From assembly GCA_948614045.1 (NCBI GenBank), contig CAPFSK010000002.1, positions 1 through 64,000 of the forward strand: DNA of 64,000 nt, given 5' to 3'. Both the position numbers and the translations under genes were made by a program. Positions 17,286-26,575 of the stretch are shown piece by piece. The notes under the pieces are model-generated. The model made no database searches and was not told the origin of the DNA. It saw only the letters and a list, made by a program, of their open reading frames with translations. This DNA is from an uncultured Candidatus Saccharibacteria bacterium. GTDB lineage: Bacteria; Patescibacteriota; Saccharimonadia; Saccharimonadales; Saccharimonadaceae. Within the stretch, counting starts at the first letter, position 1, and each line of letters begins with the position of its first letter.

Positions 17286-17380
17286 AATCACATTATAGCA
17301 CGCCGCTCGACCCGCGCAAAGTGGTTGTATTTTTGCGGGCTAATATGTTACAATAAGATAAAGCTTAAGCAAGGAGAGCC

Positions 17381-18814
17381 ATGGATCAGGATCCAATCAC
17401 GGCGGGTGGCGCAGAGAATCTAGACAATAGTATGTCGCAGTCTGAGCCAGGCCAAAACATAGAAACTAATGCAACGATTACAGAACAGCCTATGATGCCG
17501 ATGGCCGAGGAGAACGTTGCTCCGAATATCGAGCCAATGTCGCAGCCACAGGTCTCGCGCCCAGTCGATAGTCATCACATTGAGCATGATTTGCATCTCC
17601 CCGGAGACAAAGAAAAACGCCGCACTCAGATGGTTATTGCTGCGATTATTGGTATACTTGTCCTCATTCTTGGCGGTCTTGCGGTTTGGTTCTTTGTTTT
17701 CTATAACAACCCCGAAAAGGTCATGCTTGACGGCGTGAACAATATCTTCCGCGCGCCGAATATCTCTCTGAACGGCGGTGGGTCAATGACCTTGCGCGAA
17801 GGTAATGACGACGACACGGTCCAGATGGTAATCCTGAATCTTACCTCTTCTAGTTCAAAGTTACCAAATGCGACCGACGTTTCGCTATTGATTACATTAG
17901 CTAATGAGCAAAGCATCAATCTCCAGCTCGGTACGGTCCAAATGACAGACGGCGCGATTTATCTCAAGGTTAGCGGTATCATGGATAGCGTGCGCAGCAT
18001 GGGGCTTGAAGCCGATGCCGAAGGTGAAATGGAAGAATTATTCTCTGCTCTCGAGACGATTGATGGTGAATGGTGGCGGATTTCGGTGCGCGATGTGCTT
18101 GAAGACATGAGCGGTAGCCGCGAAGTCGCCGACTTGTATGGCAGTTTATACGATTGTGTACTCGAGGCTGGCACACGTGATAACTCTAAAGCCCCGGTCG
18201 AGTTATATAAACAAAACAAGTTCGTTAAAGTAACGCCGGTCAAGAAGATTGCTTCGGGTGATGGTTATACTGACTACGCAGCGCAGGCTTGGCATAATTT
18301 ATACGAGATTACGATCGACAAAAATGCGTTAGCGGAGTTTATCAACGCGATTCCAGATACTACTATGGCCGAAGAAATGTACACTTGTTATAACAATGCC
18401 ATGGCTCAGTACAACCCTGGCGCCGATGAGATTAGCGCATCTGACTTCGACGAAATCTCCGCCAGCGACATTGATATTCCGGAAGAGCTACACCTGTACG
18501 CTGAGGTCTCGCAATTTGGTCATAAGATTCGTAGCATCTGGGCTTATGCTGACAGCGATGAATGGCAAAACAGCTTTGCTGTGACGCTAGGTTATCAGGA
18601 AGCGACCGTGAGCGCCCCGAGCGAATATCGTGACATTACAGAATTATTTGAGATTTTGCCGGTTGAAGATATGTGGGGGAGGGTTACGATTGATGACGGG
18701 AGTAGCGTGCAAATCTACGGTACGGATGACAGCACCTACGACTATTACGACGATTACGATTATGACTATGACGCTGAATGGTTGATAATGGATAACGAAA
18801 TAGAGGAAATATAA
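17381..18814 (+). CDS. Membrane-anchored extracytoplasmic protein, 477 aa
   Basis: An N-terminal cytoplasmic, Pro/Gln/Glu-rich segment (1-80) is followed by one membrane helix (84-107) and a large external domain. That domain contains a doubled DEISASD motif (about 348-361) and ends in a very acidic Asp/Tyr tract (DDYDYDYD). The family is unknown to me. An ATG-proximal AAGGAG ribosome site follows a TTACAAT -10 near 17350. It overlaps the start of the FtsA-like ATPase gene (TAATG), so the two are coupled and may act together at the membrane. Confidence 0.75.
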   Translation: MDQDPITAGGAENLDNSMSQSEPGQNIETNATITEQPMMPMAEENVAPNIEPMSQPQVSRPVDSHHIEHDLHLPGDKEKRRTQMVIAAIIGILVLILGGLAVWFFVFYNNPEKVMLDGVNNIFRAPNISLNGGGSMTLREGNDDDTVQMVILNLTSSSSKLPNATDVSLLITLANEQSINLQLGTVQMTDGAIYLKVSGIMDSVRSMGLEADAEGEMEELFSALETIDGEWWRISVRDVLEDMSGSREVADLYGSLYDCVLEAGTRDNSKAPVELYKQNKFVKVTPVKKIASGDGYTDYAAQAWHNLYEITIDKNALAEFINAIPDTTMAEEMYTCYNNAMAQYNPGADEISASDFDEISASDIDIPEELHLYAEVSQFGHKIRSIWAYADSDEWQNSFAVTLGYQEATVSAPSEYRDITELFEILPVEDMWGRVTIDDGSSVQIYGTDDSTYDYYDDYDYDYDAEWLIMDNEIEEI

Positions 18815-20208
18815 TGGGAGTTCTAAAGAATGTCAAAAAGGCTGCGGCTGGCAAAATGGCCAAGATGGCGCAGGGAATGGCGGGAGACAAAGAATCTGCC
18901 GCTCCCAAGAATGAAAAACTTGACCAGCTAAACGAAATTTACCAAGAGCAGGAAGAGCAGCTTGGCAGCCCGGTCAAAGACGACGATACGATTCTCGCTC
19001 TCGACATTGGTACGGAATATGTCAAGGCGGTGATTGCAAGGCAGGACAAGAAGGGCGGTCTTGATGTAATCGGCATCGGTCGCGCTCATCAGGCCGCTAG
19101 TAATATGTATGCTGGTGCGATCGCCGACATTCCAGCAGTGGTTGGAGTCTGCGAGCGTGCGCTTAGTCAAGCCGAAAAAATGTCGGGCACGACCAGCAAG
19201 CTGACCGTCGTCGGGATTGCCGGTGAGCTCATTAAGGGCAACACGAGTACGGTCCGGTATCGACGCAAGAATGGTAACAAGCCGCTGTCCGAGCAAGAAA
19301 TGTCGCTGATTATTAAACGCGTCCAGGATCGGGCTGGCGAGATTGCGCGCAAGGAAATTGCCGACGAGACGAACAACCCGAATGTCGAAGTGCGATTGAT
19401 TAACTCTGCGATTGTTAGCATTGCGATTGACGGTTATAAGATTAGCAATCCGATTGGATTCAAGGGGACTGACGTCGTGATCCAGTTCTATACAGCCTTC
19501 GCTCCACTGGTACATATTTCCGCGATTGAAAAAGTCTGTGCGGAGTTAAGCCTGGACCTATTAGCAGTTGCAGTTGAGCCGTTTGCGGTTTGTCGGGCCT
19601 GTCTTGGTGATGATATAGATAGCGGATTTTCTGGTATTGTTATGGATATCGGTGGCGGCACGACTGACATCGCCGTCGTCGATGATGGTGGCGTTGAGGG
19701 AACGAAGATGTTTGGTATTGGTGGTCGTAGCTTTACGCATCAGATTGCCGAGACCTTAGGGGTCGACTTCGACACGGCGGAGAAATACAAGCTCAGCATC
19801 AAGAACCCAGCCAAGGTTCCGGCTGATGTACGTGATAAGATGCTCATGGCGGTGCGGCGCAATCTCGCCGTTTGGCTTTCCGGCGTCGAAATTACCCTCG
19901 ATGAGTTTAATTTGAATGATATGCTACCGAACAAGATCCTGCTCTGTGGGGGCGGCGCGGGTTTAAATGAGCTCCAAGAGGTTTTGGCGACCACTGACTG
20001 GTTCAAAGAACTACCATTCGCGCGCCGCCCCGTCGTCCACCTCGTCGAAAACGCCGACATTCCTGGTATCCACAACCAGACGAGCGCCACGCTTGACTAT
20101 AGTTACGTCACGGCGCTTGGGCTACTGCGCGTGGCGCTCGACACCCTTGCCGGCACACCCGAAGATGACGGTATTCGATCGAAGCTGGCTCGGCTGCTGC
20201 AGAACTAG
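18814..20208 (+). CDS. FtsA/PilM-like actin-fold ATPase
   Basis: After a roughly 50-residue basic amphipathic N-terminus come ALDIGTEYVKAVI (phosphate 1), a central FtsA-type domain, VMDIGGGTTDIAVV (phosphate 2) and LCGGGAGL (adenosine loop). This order and the 464-aa length fit the FtsA/PilM group of membrane-linked actin homologues. Neither ftsZ nor pilus genes are adjacent; the partner is the membrane protein encoded upstream with overlapping stop/start. FtsA (division) and PilM (type IV pili) cannot be separated by eye. Confidence 0.8.
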   Translation: MGVLKNVKKAAAGKMAKMAQGMAGDKESAAPKNEKLDQLNEIYQEQEEQLGSPVKDDDTILALDIGTEYVKAVIARQDKKGGLDVIGIGRAHQAASNMYAGAIADIPAVVGVCERALSQAEKMSGTTSKLTVVGIAGELIKGNTSTVRYRRKNGNKPLSEQEMSLIIKRVQDRAGEIARKEIADETNNPNVEVRLINSAIVSIAIDGYKISNPIGFKGTDVVIQFYTAFAPLVHISAIEKVCAELSLDLLAVAVEPFAVCRACLGDDIDSGFSGIVMDIGGGTTDIAVVDDGGVEGTKMFGIGGRSFTHQIAETLGVDFDTAEKYKLSIKNPAKVPADVRDKMLMAVRRNLAVWLSGVEITLDEFNLNDMLPNKILLCGGGAGLNELQEVLATTDWFKELPFARRPVVHLVENADIPGIHNQTSATLDYSYVTALGLLRVALDTLAGTPEDDGIRSKLARLLQN

Positions 20209-20224
20209 GCTTAAGTACCAGAAA

Positions 20225-20246
20225 AGGGACACCGAGTGTCCCTTTT
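20225..20246. terminator. Terminator between convergent genes
   Basis: AAGGGACAC / GTGTCCCTT with a CGA loop and T-run. Confidence 0.85.
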
Positions 20247-20249
20247 TCG

Positions 20250-20966
20250 CTATACAGCCTTTACTTCCGTATATCCACCTTCTTCTAATCCATCTAGCCG
20301 ATACGCTCCGAACTGCATGCGTTTCAACTCTACGACCGTATATCCTAACGCCCCAAACGTTCGTCGAATCTGCCGATTCCGCCCCTCATGCATCGTCACT
20401 TGCCACTTTTTTCGCGTCTCGTCCAGCTTCGCTAGCCCCAGCTTCGACACACCGTCTCCGATTTCAATCCCAAAATCCGCAATCTCTTGCTGATGTAGCG
20501 GCTCCAGCGCTCGGTCTAGCTCCACTTCATAAATCTTCGTTTTCGTAAACCGGGGATGTGTCATTCGAAACGCAAAATCACCATCATTCGTCAGCAATAT
20601 CAACCCTGACGAATCCTTATCTAATCTACCTACGGTCTTCAGCTCACGATACTCCTCCGGTAATAAATCATAAACCGTTGGCTCGCCACCCTGACTCTTT
20701 CGCGAACAAACTACCCCACGCGGCTTGTTCAATGCCACGTATAGATAAGCCGCCTCAGACGGCACCATCTTACCATTATAGCACACATTTGGATTTTTGT
20801 CAATCCCAGAGCCCCCGTCATCCGTCCCGACCTCAATCCTCGCCCCCAACTCCGCCGTAGCACCATCTATCGTCACCTTTCCGGCTGCAATTGCATTATC
20901 CGCCTCGCGTCGCGAAATCCCCAGCCTTTCGGCTAAGAACTTATTTAGCCTGACTATTTCAGTCAT
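20250..20966 (-). CDS. rluB: RsuA/RluB-family pseudouridine synthase
   Basis: Converts a specific rRNA uridine to pseudouridine. The S4 RNA-binding domain is at the N-terminus (RLNKFLAERLGISRREAD), the catalytic Asp is in GRLDKDSSGLILLTNDG, and the KIYEVELDR and EGRNRQIRR motifs follow; 238 aa is typical. RluB versus RsuA is chosen from general resemblance only. A consensus promoter with an in-frame ATG 6 nt after its -10 is embedded between the S4 and catalytic domains (see 20768-20803), which would give an S4-less form. The C-terminal end converges on the FtsA-like gene. Confidence 0.88.
   Translation of the reverse strand: MTEIVRLNKFLAERLGISRREADNAIAAGKVTIDGATAELGARIEVGTDDGGSGIDKNPNVCYNGKMVPSEAAYLYVALNKPRGVVCSRKSQGGEPTVYDLLPEEYRELKTVGRLDKDSSGLILLTNDGDFAFRMTHPRFTKTKIYEVELDRALEPLHQQEIADFGIEIGDGVSKLGLAKLDETRKKWQVTMHEGRNRQIRRTFGALGYTVVELKRMQFGAYRLDGLEEGGYTEVKAV
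20768..20803 (-). promoter_or_regulatory. Consensus promoter and leaderless start inside the pseudouridine synthase gene
   Basis: On the minus strand, TTGACA (20803-20798), a 17-bp spacer ending TGTGTGC, TATAAT (20780-20775), GGTAAG, then an in-frame ATG at 20768. In protein it reads GIDKNPNVCYNGKM. The resulting short form has 172 residues and starts just before the ALNKPRGVV catalytic-domain strand. Confidence 0.6.
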
Positions 20967-20973
20967 GCTCCGC

Positions 20974-21573
20974 CTACTGCGCTCCGCCTAGTCCTGCCGT
21001 CAAATCATTCGCCTCCGCCGTATCGGTCGTACTGCTCGTCGTATCCATACTCCCCAGTGGTGCTTCTGGCGCAGCAACACCTGGCGTAGCACTCACGACT
21101 GGTATCTCTTGCGCTGCATCTACAATCGGCACGACTGGCGCAGCCTCTGTCGGCGCCGCTACCGAACCCTGACCACCAGCAGTCGTCATATCGCTAGCTC
21201 CATCTCTATCACCCAGCACATCATGTACTGCATTCACTACGTCCTCGATTCCTACTTGCGACTTCACCAGATACCGATCCGCCCCCAAACTCTCGCCGCG
21301 TTCACGCTGGTCTTCGCTCGATAGTGCCGTCATCATAATCACTTTAATATTTTGCGTCTCCGGCGTCGAACGCAAGATATCCAGCATGTCAAAACCCGAA
21401 ATCTTCGGCATCATCACATCAGAAATAATCAAATCTGGGCGTTCCTTGACGGCGACCGCCAAGGCCTCCTCGCCATCCCCCGCCGAAACAATTGCGTACC
21501 CCTCAGCGGTCAAACGGATACTGTAAATCTCGCGAAGACTATTATCGTCTTCGACTAGCATAATCTTGGTCAT
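20974..21573 (-). CDS. CheY-like response regulator with disordered tail
   Basis: A receiver domain (1-125) with the acidic pair EDD (8-10), phospho-acceptor Asp52 in IISDVMMPK, the T/A switch (MMTALSS) and the conserved Lys in LVKSQ. There is no DNA-binding or enzymatic output domain; instead there is a 75-residue Ala/Pro/Thr-rich tail. Its start overlaps the kinase gene stop by 4 nt, so they are a cognate pair. Output is presumably by protein interaction. Confidence 0.88.
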   Translation of the reverse strand: MTKIMLVEDDNSLREIYSIRLTAEGYAIVSAGDGEEALAVAVKERPDLIISDVMMPKISGFDMLDILRSTPETQNIKVIMMTALSSEDQRERGESLGADRYLVKSQVGIEDVVNAVHDVLGDRDGASDMTTAGGQGSVAAPTEAAPVVPIVDAAQEIPVVSATPGVAAPEAPLGSMDTTSSTTDTAEANDLTAGLGGAQ

Positions 21574-23189
21574 GCGGCTCCTTTTTGGTTATTTAATTGA
21601 TCGTTACGCGAAATTGTCAAATCATTTGGCCCGGTCACTGGCTGCACGGGCGCTTGTTGCACCGGCATCACCTGCGGCTGCACGGGCGCTTGTTGCACCG
21701 GCATCACCTGCGGCTGCACTTGTTGTGCCTGAGGCACTACTTGCGTTTGCGCCTGCGCCGGCATCTGCACTACTGGCTGAGGCTGTTGCGGCACCACCGG
21801 CGCAGTCTGAACTTGCATTGTCTGCCCTGTTGCTTGTACCGCACTCGCAGCCGGCATCACCTGTGGTGCACTTGTCTGCTCCACGCTTTGCACTACCGTC
21901 GCCGTGCCTGCCTCTGCTCCTCGTAGCGGCACGCTCACGCTCGACGTCGTCACCTGCGGCTTCGCTCCGCTCTGCGTCTCGCTAAACGCCTGTACTGTCT
22001 GCTCATTTTGATACGCCAACAAGCGCTTCTGGTATTCGGCATTACTTAGCCTTGGTAGACTCACGAAGAACGTTGACCCATCCCCGAACGCACTCTCGAC
22101 CCACACTCGACCATCCATCGCTTCAACTCGCTGCTTGACTAGATATAACCCTAGACCTGTCCCGCCAATCTGCCGCGTCTGTGAATTGTCTACGCGATAA
22201 AACTTCTGGAAAATATGCGCCGCATCATCTGGCGAAATCCCGATTCCATTATCAGTCACATTAATCAAGACCTTATCGCCATCGCCCCGCGCATTTACCC
22301 AAATCTCGCCCCCCTCCGGCGTGTATTTAATTGCATTTTCAATCAGATTGTCCAAAATCTCTCTCAGCATCCCGAGGTCCACCGCTGCATAGACCAACTG
22401 CTCAATCTGTTTACCGTTTACTGGAGCATTCGTTCCGAAACTGTATTTCAGATGTTTTGCTGCCATGTCTTTCTCGCGCGCCCCCACCATTTCGCGCACT
22501 GTCGACACTATTTCGACTGGCACCAAGTGCAGTTTCAGCCTTCCATCATCCAACTTCGTCACATCCAACAAATCTTTGAACAAATGCCCGAGATGCTGAC
22601 TCGCCTTGTGCGCAGCCTCTAGATATTGCTTTGCCCGGTCGTCAATCGTCGCCGTCTGCGGATTCAGTGCCAATCCGAGATACCCCTCAATCGAAGCCAC
22701 CGGCGTCCGCATTTCATGGCTCGCCGTCGAAATAAACTCATTCTGGTCCTCTTCCTTCTCTAGCTCTTTCGTAATATCGCGAAAAGTAATGATCTTATTC
22801 GATCGCGGTCCGCCCGTCGGAATCATCGTCAGCGAAATCGCCGCCTTACGTTCACTCTGTGCCGAAATCAAGACATACTCACGCGTATCAAACTGCTGGC
22901 CAGTCTGAATCGCCTGTGTTAACTTGCTGGTCTCCGGATTCACTGGCTGACCATCCGTCGTCTCAAACCTCAGCACAGCTTGATAACTCAGACCGATTAC
23001 ATTCGTCGGACTGCCATATCCCAACATTGTCGCTGCGGCCGGATTTGCGAATTTAATAATTCCTGCCTCGTCAATCAACATTACTCCATCATTGATTGCA
23101 TTCAAAGTCAACGACGCAAGCGCCGAATAATTCGGAATTTCCGATGCCGACAGCGCCACCGGCTTCATTTTCTTCTTGAACAAACTCAT
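21570..23189 (-). CDS. PAS-domain sensor histidine kinase, soluble
   Basis: The domains are PAS (about 22-140), HisKA with phospho-His158 in STASHEMRTPVASIEG, and HATPase with NLIENAIKYTPEGG, DNGIGI and GGTGLGLYL. A 140-residue Gln/Pro/Val tail with repeats of VMPVQQAPVQPQ follows. No membrane helix is seen, so it probably senses a cytoplasmic signal. The -10 TAAAAT (minus, 23102+ region at 23197-23202) lies 7 nt before the ATG, suggesting a leaderless mRNA, back to back with the gene at 23239. Confidence 0.9.
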   Translation of the reverse strand: MSLFKKKMKPVALSASEIPNYSALASLTLNAINDGVMLIDEAGIIKFANPAAATMLGYGSPTNVIGLSYQAVLRFETTDGQPVNPETSKLTQAIQTGQQFDTREYVLISAQSERKAAISLTMIPTGGPRSNKIITFRDITKELEKEEDQNEFISTASHEMRTPVASIEGYLGLALNPQTATIDDRAKQYLEAAHKASQHLGHLFKDLLDVTKLDDGRLKLHLVPVEIVSTVREMVGAREKDMAAKHLKYSFGTNAPVNGKQIEQLVYAAVDLGMLREILDNLIENAIKYTPEGGEIWVNARGDGDKVLINVTDNGIGISPDDAAHIFQKFYRVDNSQTRQIGGTGLGLYLVKQRVEAMDGRVWVESAFGDGSTFFVSLPRLSNAEYQKRLLAYQNEQTVQAFSETQSGAKPQVTTSSVSVPLRGAEAGTATVVQSVEQTSAPQVMPAASAVQATGQTMQVQTAPVVPQQPQPVVQMPAQAQTQVVPQAQQVQPQVMPVQQAPVQPQVMPVQQAPVQPVTGPNDLTISRNDQLNNQKGAA

Positions 23190-23238
23190 TATGTTTATTT
23201 TAGCACAACCTTTCCGAAATGTGCTATATTTAATGTAT

Positions 23239-24978
23239 ATGAATAAGGAAGTTATTTATTTGGAGCCAGAAGATGATATCACCGACATCTTGACCAAGCT
23301 TCAACAGGCGGAACAAAAACTAGTGGCTCTTGTGCCGCCCAAAAAAGCAACCATGCTACGCAGCGCGGTGAATATGAAGCTCGTCGCACGCACCGCGAAA
23401 GAGTGTGACAAGGTTGCAGTTATCGTGACGGCCGACCCAGCGATCGTGAAGATGGCGATGACCGCCCAGATTCCGATTGCGAAGACTCTGCAGTCTCGCC
23501 CGGTTGTCCCGACCAAGGAAGATATTGATAAAACCATGGCCGAGGAACAGGTAATTGACGAAGATTTGGCTGATGCAAGCGCTGCCGCTGAGCTTGATGA
23601 GCTAAAATCCGACAAAAATAGTGCTAAAACGCCCGGAAAGGACGCTAAGGGCGCTCCTGAGACGACTTCCAAAAAAGACGGTGAAATTATTAATCTTGAC
23701 GAAGAGACCCTTGAAAACGGCTCTAAAGACGCTAAAAAGGGCAAAAATAAGGACAAAAAAGACAAAAACGGTAAAAAAGTCCCTAGTTTTGAAAAATATC
23801 GCAAATGGATCATCATTGGCTCTGTTGCCGCGGTTTTGCCGATTGCGGTCGGCGTTTGGGCTTTTGTCTTCGCTCCTGCTGCGAAGATTACCGTCGCTAT
23901 GAGCACTTCCTCTGACAATTTTTCTGAAGAAGTGAAATTCACGACCGAAGAGAATGCCGAAAACCTTGATGAGGGTACTCTCTATGTCGAGAAACAGACC
24001 TTCGAGCAGCGCTATGATGCTGAGTTCACGGCTACAGGACAGGAAGACCGTGGGGAACACGCAAAGGGGAATCTCAAACTCTCATATACTTTTCAGCCCC
24101 AATCACATAAGGACGGTTTTGGTATTGATATTCCAGCTAATACCGAATTTGTCGCTGGCAACGGTAAAGTCTATAAAGCTACGGCCGGGGCCTCAATTGC
24201 TTGGGATGGCACAATGCCAATTACTTGTTCAAATGGTACGGTAAACCGTCAAACTCAGAACTGTACACTTGTGGCCACAGTGCCGGTTGAAGCTGCTGGA
24301 TCCGGGGAGAGTTTTAACCTCGCTAAGGGTGACGGTGACCCATGGAACGGATACCAGGGCGCGAGCGTCACTAATGAGGCTATCTCTGGCGGAACGACCA
24401 ATAATGTTACCGTCGTCTCCCTCCAGGATGTCCATAACGCCCGTGATCAGATTGCCGAGGAGCACGCCGAAGAAAATAAGACGAAATTCATGGACCAGTT
24501 GAAAAAGGATAAGGAATTCATCATTATTGAGCCAAGCTACGCTGCCGATATTAGTGACACGACCTCAAAGCCAGAAGTCGGCACCGAGGTTGGCGATGGC
24601 ACGAAACCGACTGTCTCGGTGAAGATTAGCTATACCGTTTACACCGTGAAGAAGTCTCAACTTGAGCAGCTCATGGAAAAGAAAATGTCCGTTGGTGACG
24701 ACCAGAAGATCTACTCTATTGGTGAGCCATATTTCGATCGCTTCACTAGTATCGAAGAGCCGGCCCGCCTGAAGACGACCGTCAAGATCGGTCCGACTGT
24801 CACCGAAGAGACAATTATCGAGCGTACGAAGGGTAAGAAAATCGGTGAGGTTAACTCCCTCCTCCGCTCAATCAATGGCGTCAGTTCGGTCAATGTCTCC
24901 CCGTCTTATTTCTGGGTTCGCTCTGTTCCGAACGACCCTAGTCGCATCGAAGTCGACCTAACCGTGGAGGATAAATAA
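23239..24978 (+). CDS. Large single-pass membrane protein, 579 aa
   Basis: The N-terminal ~115 residues form a folded cytoplasmic domain. A Lys/Asp/Glu-rich linker, one membrane helix at about 190-212 (IIIGSVAAVLPIAVGVWAFVF) and a roughly 360-residue external beta-rich domain follow. The external part has repeats resembling baseplate-J or G5-type folds (VKISYTVYTVKKSQLE) but I cannot assign it. I choose the ATG at 23239: the -10 TATATT is at 23225-23230, and the ATG at 23233 is too close to it. The stop overlaps the RuvX-MltG start, placing it in an envelope context. Confidence 0.75.
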   Translation: MNKEVIYLEPEDDITDILTKLQQAEQKLVALVPPKKATMLRSAVNMKLVARTAKECDKVAVIVTADPAIVKMAMTAQIPIAKTLQSRPVVPTKEDIDKTMAEEQVIDEDLADASAAAELDELKSDKNSAKTPGKDAKGAPETTSKKDGEIINLDEETLENGSKDAKKGKNKDKKDKNGKKVPSFEKYRKWIIIGSVAAVLPIAVGVWAFVFAPAAKITVAMSTSSDNFSEEVKFTTEENAENLDEGTLYVEKQTFEQRYDAEFTATGQEDRGEHAKGNLKLSYTFQPQSHKDGFGIDIPANTEFVAGNGKVYKATAGASIAWDGTMPITCSNGTVNRQTQNCTLVATVPVEAAGSGESFNLAKGDGDPWNGYQGASVTNEAISGGTTNNVTVVSLQDVHNARDQIAEEHAEENKTKFMDQLKKDKEFIIIEPSYAADISDTTSKPEVGTEVGDGTKPTVSVKISYTVYTVKKSQLEQLMEKKMSVGDDQKIYSIGEPYFDRFTSIEEPARLKTTVKIGPTVTEETIIERTKGKKIGEVNSLLRSINGVSSVNVSPSYFWVRSVPNDPSRIEVDLTVEDK

Positions 24979-26537
24979 TGAAGTTAATCGGTCTTGACGT
25001 CGGCACGAAGCGCATCGGCGTAGCCAAAGCGGATTCGGCGGTCCGCATCGCCGTACCGTATGCCGCCGTTGAGGTCGATGGTACCGAGCTCGACAAAATC
25101 GCCTCGCTTGCTCGAGCTTGGGACATCAATAGCTTCGTTGTTGGTCTGCCGCGTAATAGCCAAGGTCAAGAAACTGAACAAAGTCAATATTCGCGTCAGT
25201 TCGCCGCGGCTTTGAAGCAGGCGATTCCGGGGGCAAAAGTCTGCTTTCAGGATGAATCTTTGACTTCAGTTGAGGCTGAAAAGCGCCTCAAAGGCCGCAA
25301 AAAGGGCTACAAAAAAGGCGATATTGACTCCGAAGCCGCGACGATCATCTTGCAGGATTTCCTCGAAAAACACGCCGGTAAGCCGACTTCTAAGGCCGCC
25401 GCCGCGAAACATAAATCCGTCAAAGGCAAGAAACCTGGCAAATCGCACAAGCTGCTGACCGCTTTCATTGTCATGCTAGTTCTGCTTGGCGCTGCCGCTG
25501 GTGGGGCGTATTACTTCTATCAAGATAATCTTCAACCAGTTTTCACCGACGTTGACTGCAGTGACACTGAAGATGCGTCTTCTAGCGCTTGTAAACCGGT
25601 TAAATTTGAAGTCAGTGAAGGTATGAGCGTGAATGATATTGCCATGAACCTCAAAAATGCTGGCTTAGTGCGCAATTCCATCGTTTTTCAGGTGTTTTAT
25701 CGCCTCAATTACTCTGGTACGGCGCTTCGCCCTGGTGACTACGAATTTACCAAAACTATGCCCCCGAGCGAGATTATCGCCCAAATGATCGGTGGTGGCG
25801 ATGCGGTATTTCGGCTCACTTTGCTCCCTGGGGCCACTGTAAGCGATTTTAGCGATACTTTAGTAAAACTAGGCTATGACCAAGGTGATATCGAAAAAGC
25901 CCTAGGAAAGCCTTATACGGGCTCGTACAGCTGGATTTTTGAGGGTAAACCTGATGATGCCGGTCTCGAGGGCTATTTGTACGGCGAAACCTATGAATTT
26001 TACGCTGACGACACCGTAGAAACGATTATCGAGCAGATTTTGACTGAATTTGCCTCAGTTTTAGAGCAAAACGGCCTGAAAGAGAAATTCGCAGAGCGTG
26101 GGTTCAACCTCTATCAGGGGATTACGCTGGCGTCGGTAGTACAAAAAGAGGCGAATAATGCGATTGATTACGCCAAGGTTGCGCAAGTGTTCTATAACCG
26201 CTTAGGGCAAGATATGAACCTCGGTAGCGATGTGACAGTGAGTTATGCTTGGGACTTATTGCATCCGGACAGAGACGGTACAGAGGTGAGCAATGCCGAA
26301 AAAGTCGAACTGGATTCGCCGTATAATACCCGTAAAAACCCCGGATTACCGTATGGTCCGATCAGCAACCCCGGCATTGAAGCTCTGATTGCGACTGCTA
26401 CCCCTGATAGCGAGATGGCAAACTACTTATTCTTCTTGACAGGAGACGACGGTATGATGTATTATAGTACTACAGATGAGGAGCACCAACGGAATATTTC
26501 TGAGCATTGCGCCGAACTCTGTAGCGTTGCCCTGTAG
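24978..26537 (+). CDS. RuvX (YqgF) - MltG fusion protein
   Basis: Residues 1-132 are a RuvX/YqgF RNase H-fold resolvase: LDVGTKRIGVA (Asp7), QDESLTSVEAE (about 91-101) and the C-terminal acidic IDSEAATIILQDFL. A basic linker (133-157) leads to a membrane helix (158-181). Residues 205-519 are MltG, the endolytic transglycosylase that terminates glycan strands: LASVVQKEAN with candidate catalytic Glu391, YNRLGQDMNLGSD, and DSPYNTRKNPGLPYGPISNPG. The orientation fits topology: nuclease in the cytoplasm, transglycosylase outside. The reading frame is continuous, with no stop or start signal at the junction. mltG and ruvX are neighbours in some bacteria, so a fusion is credible. Confidence 0.9.
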   Translation: MKLIGLDVGTKRIGVAKADSAVRIAVPYAAVEVDGTELDKIASLARAWDINSFVVGLPRNSQGQETEQSQYSRQFAAALKQAIPGAKVCFQDESLTSVEAEKRLKGRKKGYKKGDIDSEAATIILQDFLEKHAGKPTSKAAAAKHKSVKGKKPGKSHKLLTAFIVMLVLLGAAAGGAYYFYQDNLQPVFTDVDCSDTEDASSSACKPVKFEVSEGMSVNDIAMNLKNAGLVRNSIVFQVFYRLNYSGTALRPGDYEFTKTMPPSEIIAQMIGGGDAVFRLTLLPGATVSDFSDTLVKLGYDQGDIEKALGKPYTGSYSWIFEGKPDDAGLEGYLYGETYEFYADDTVETIIEQILTEFASVLEQNGLKEKFAERGFNLYQGITLASVVQKEANNAIDYAKVAQVFYNRLGQDMNLGSDVTVSYAWDLLHPDRDGTEVSNAEKVELDSPYNTRKNPGLPYGPISNPGIEALIATATPDSEMANYLFFLTGDDGMMYYSTTDEEHQRNISEHCAELCSVAL

Positions 26538-26575
26538 GAGGTTGCTTCCGGGCAGTGTAGCGTTGTTTATTTGTT

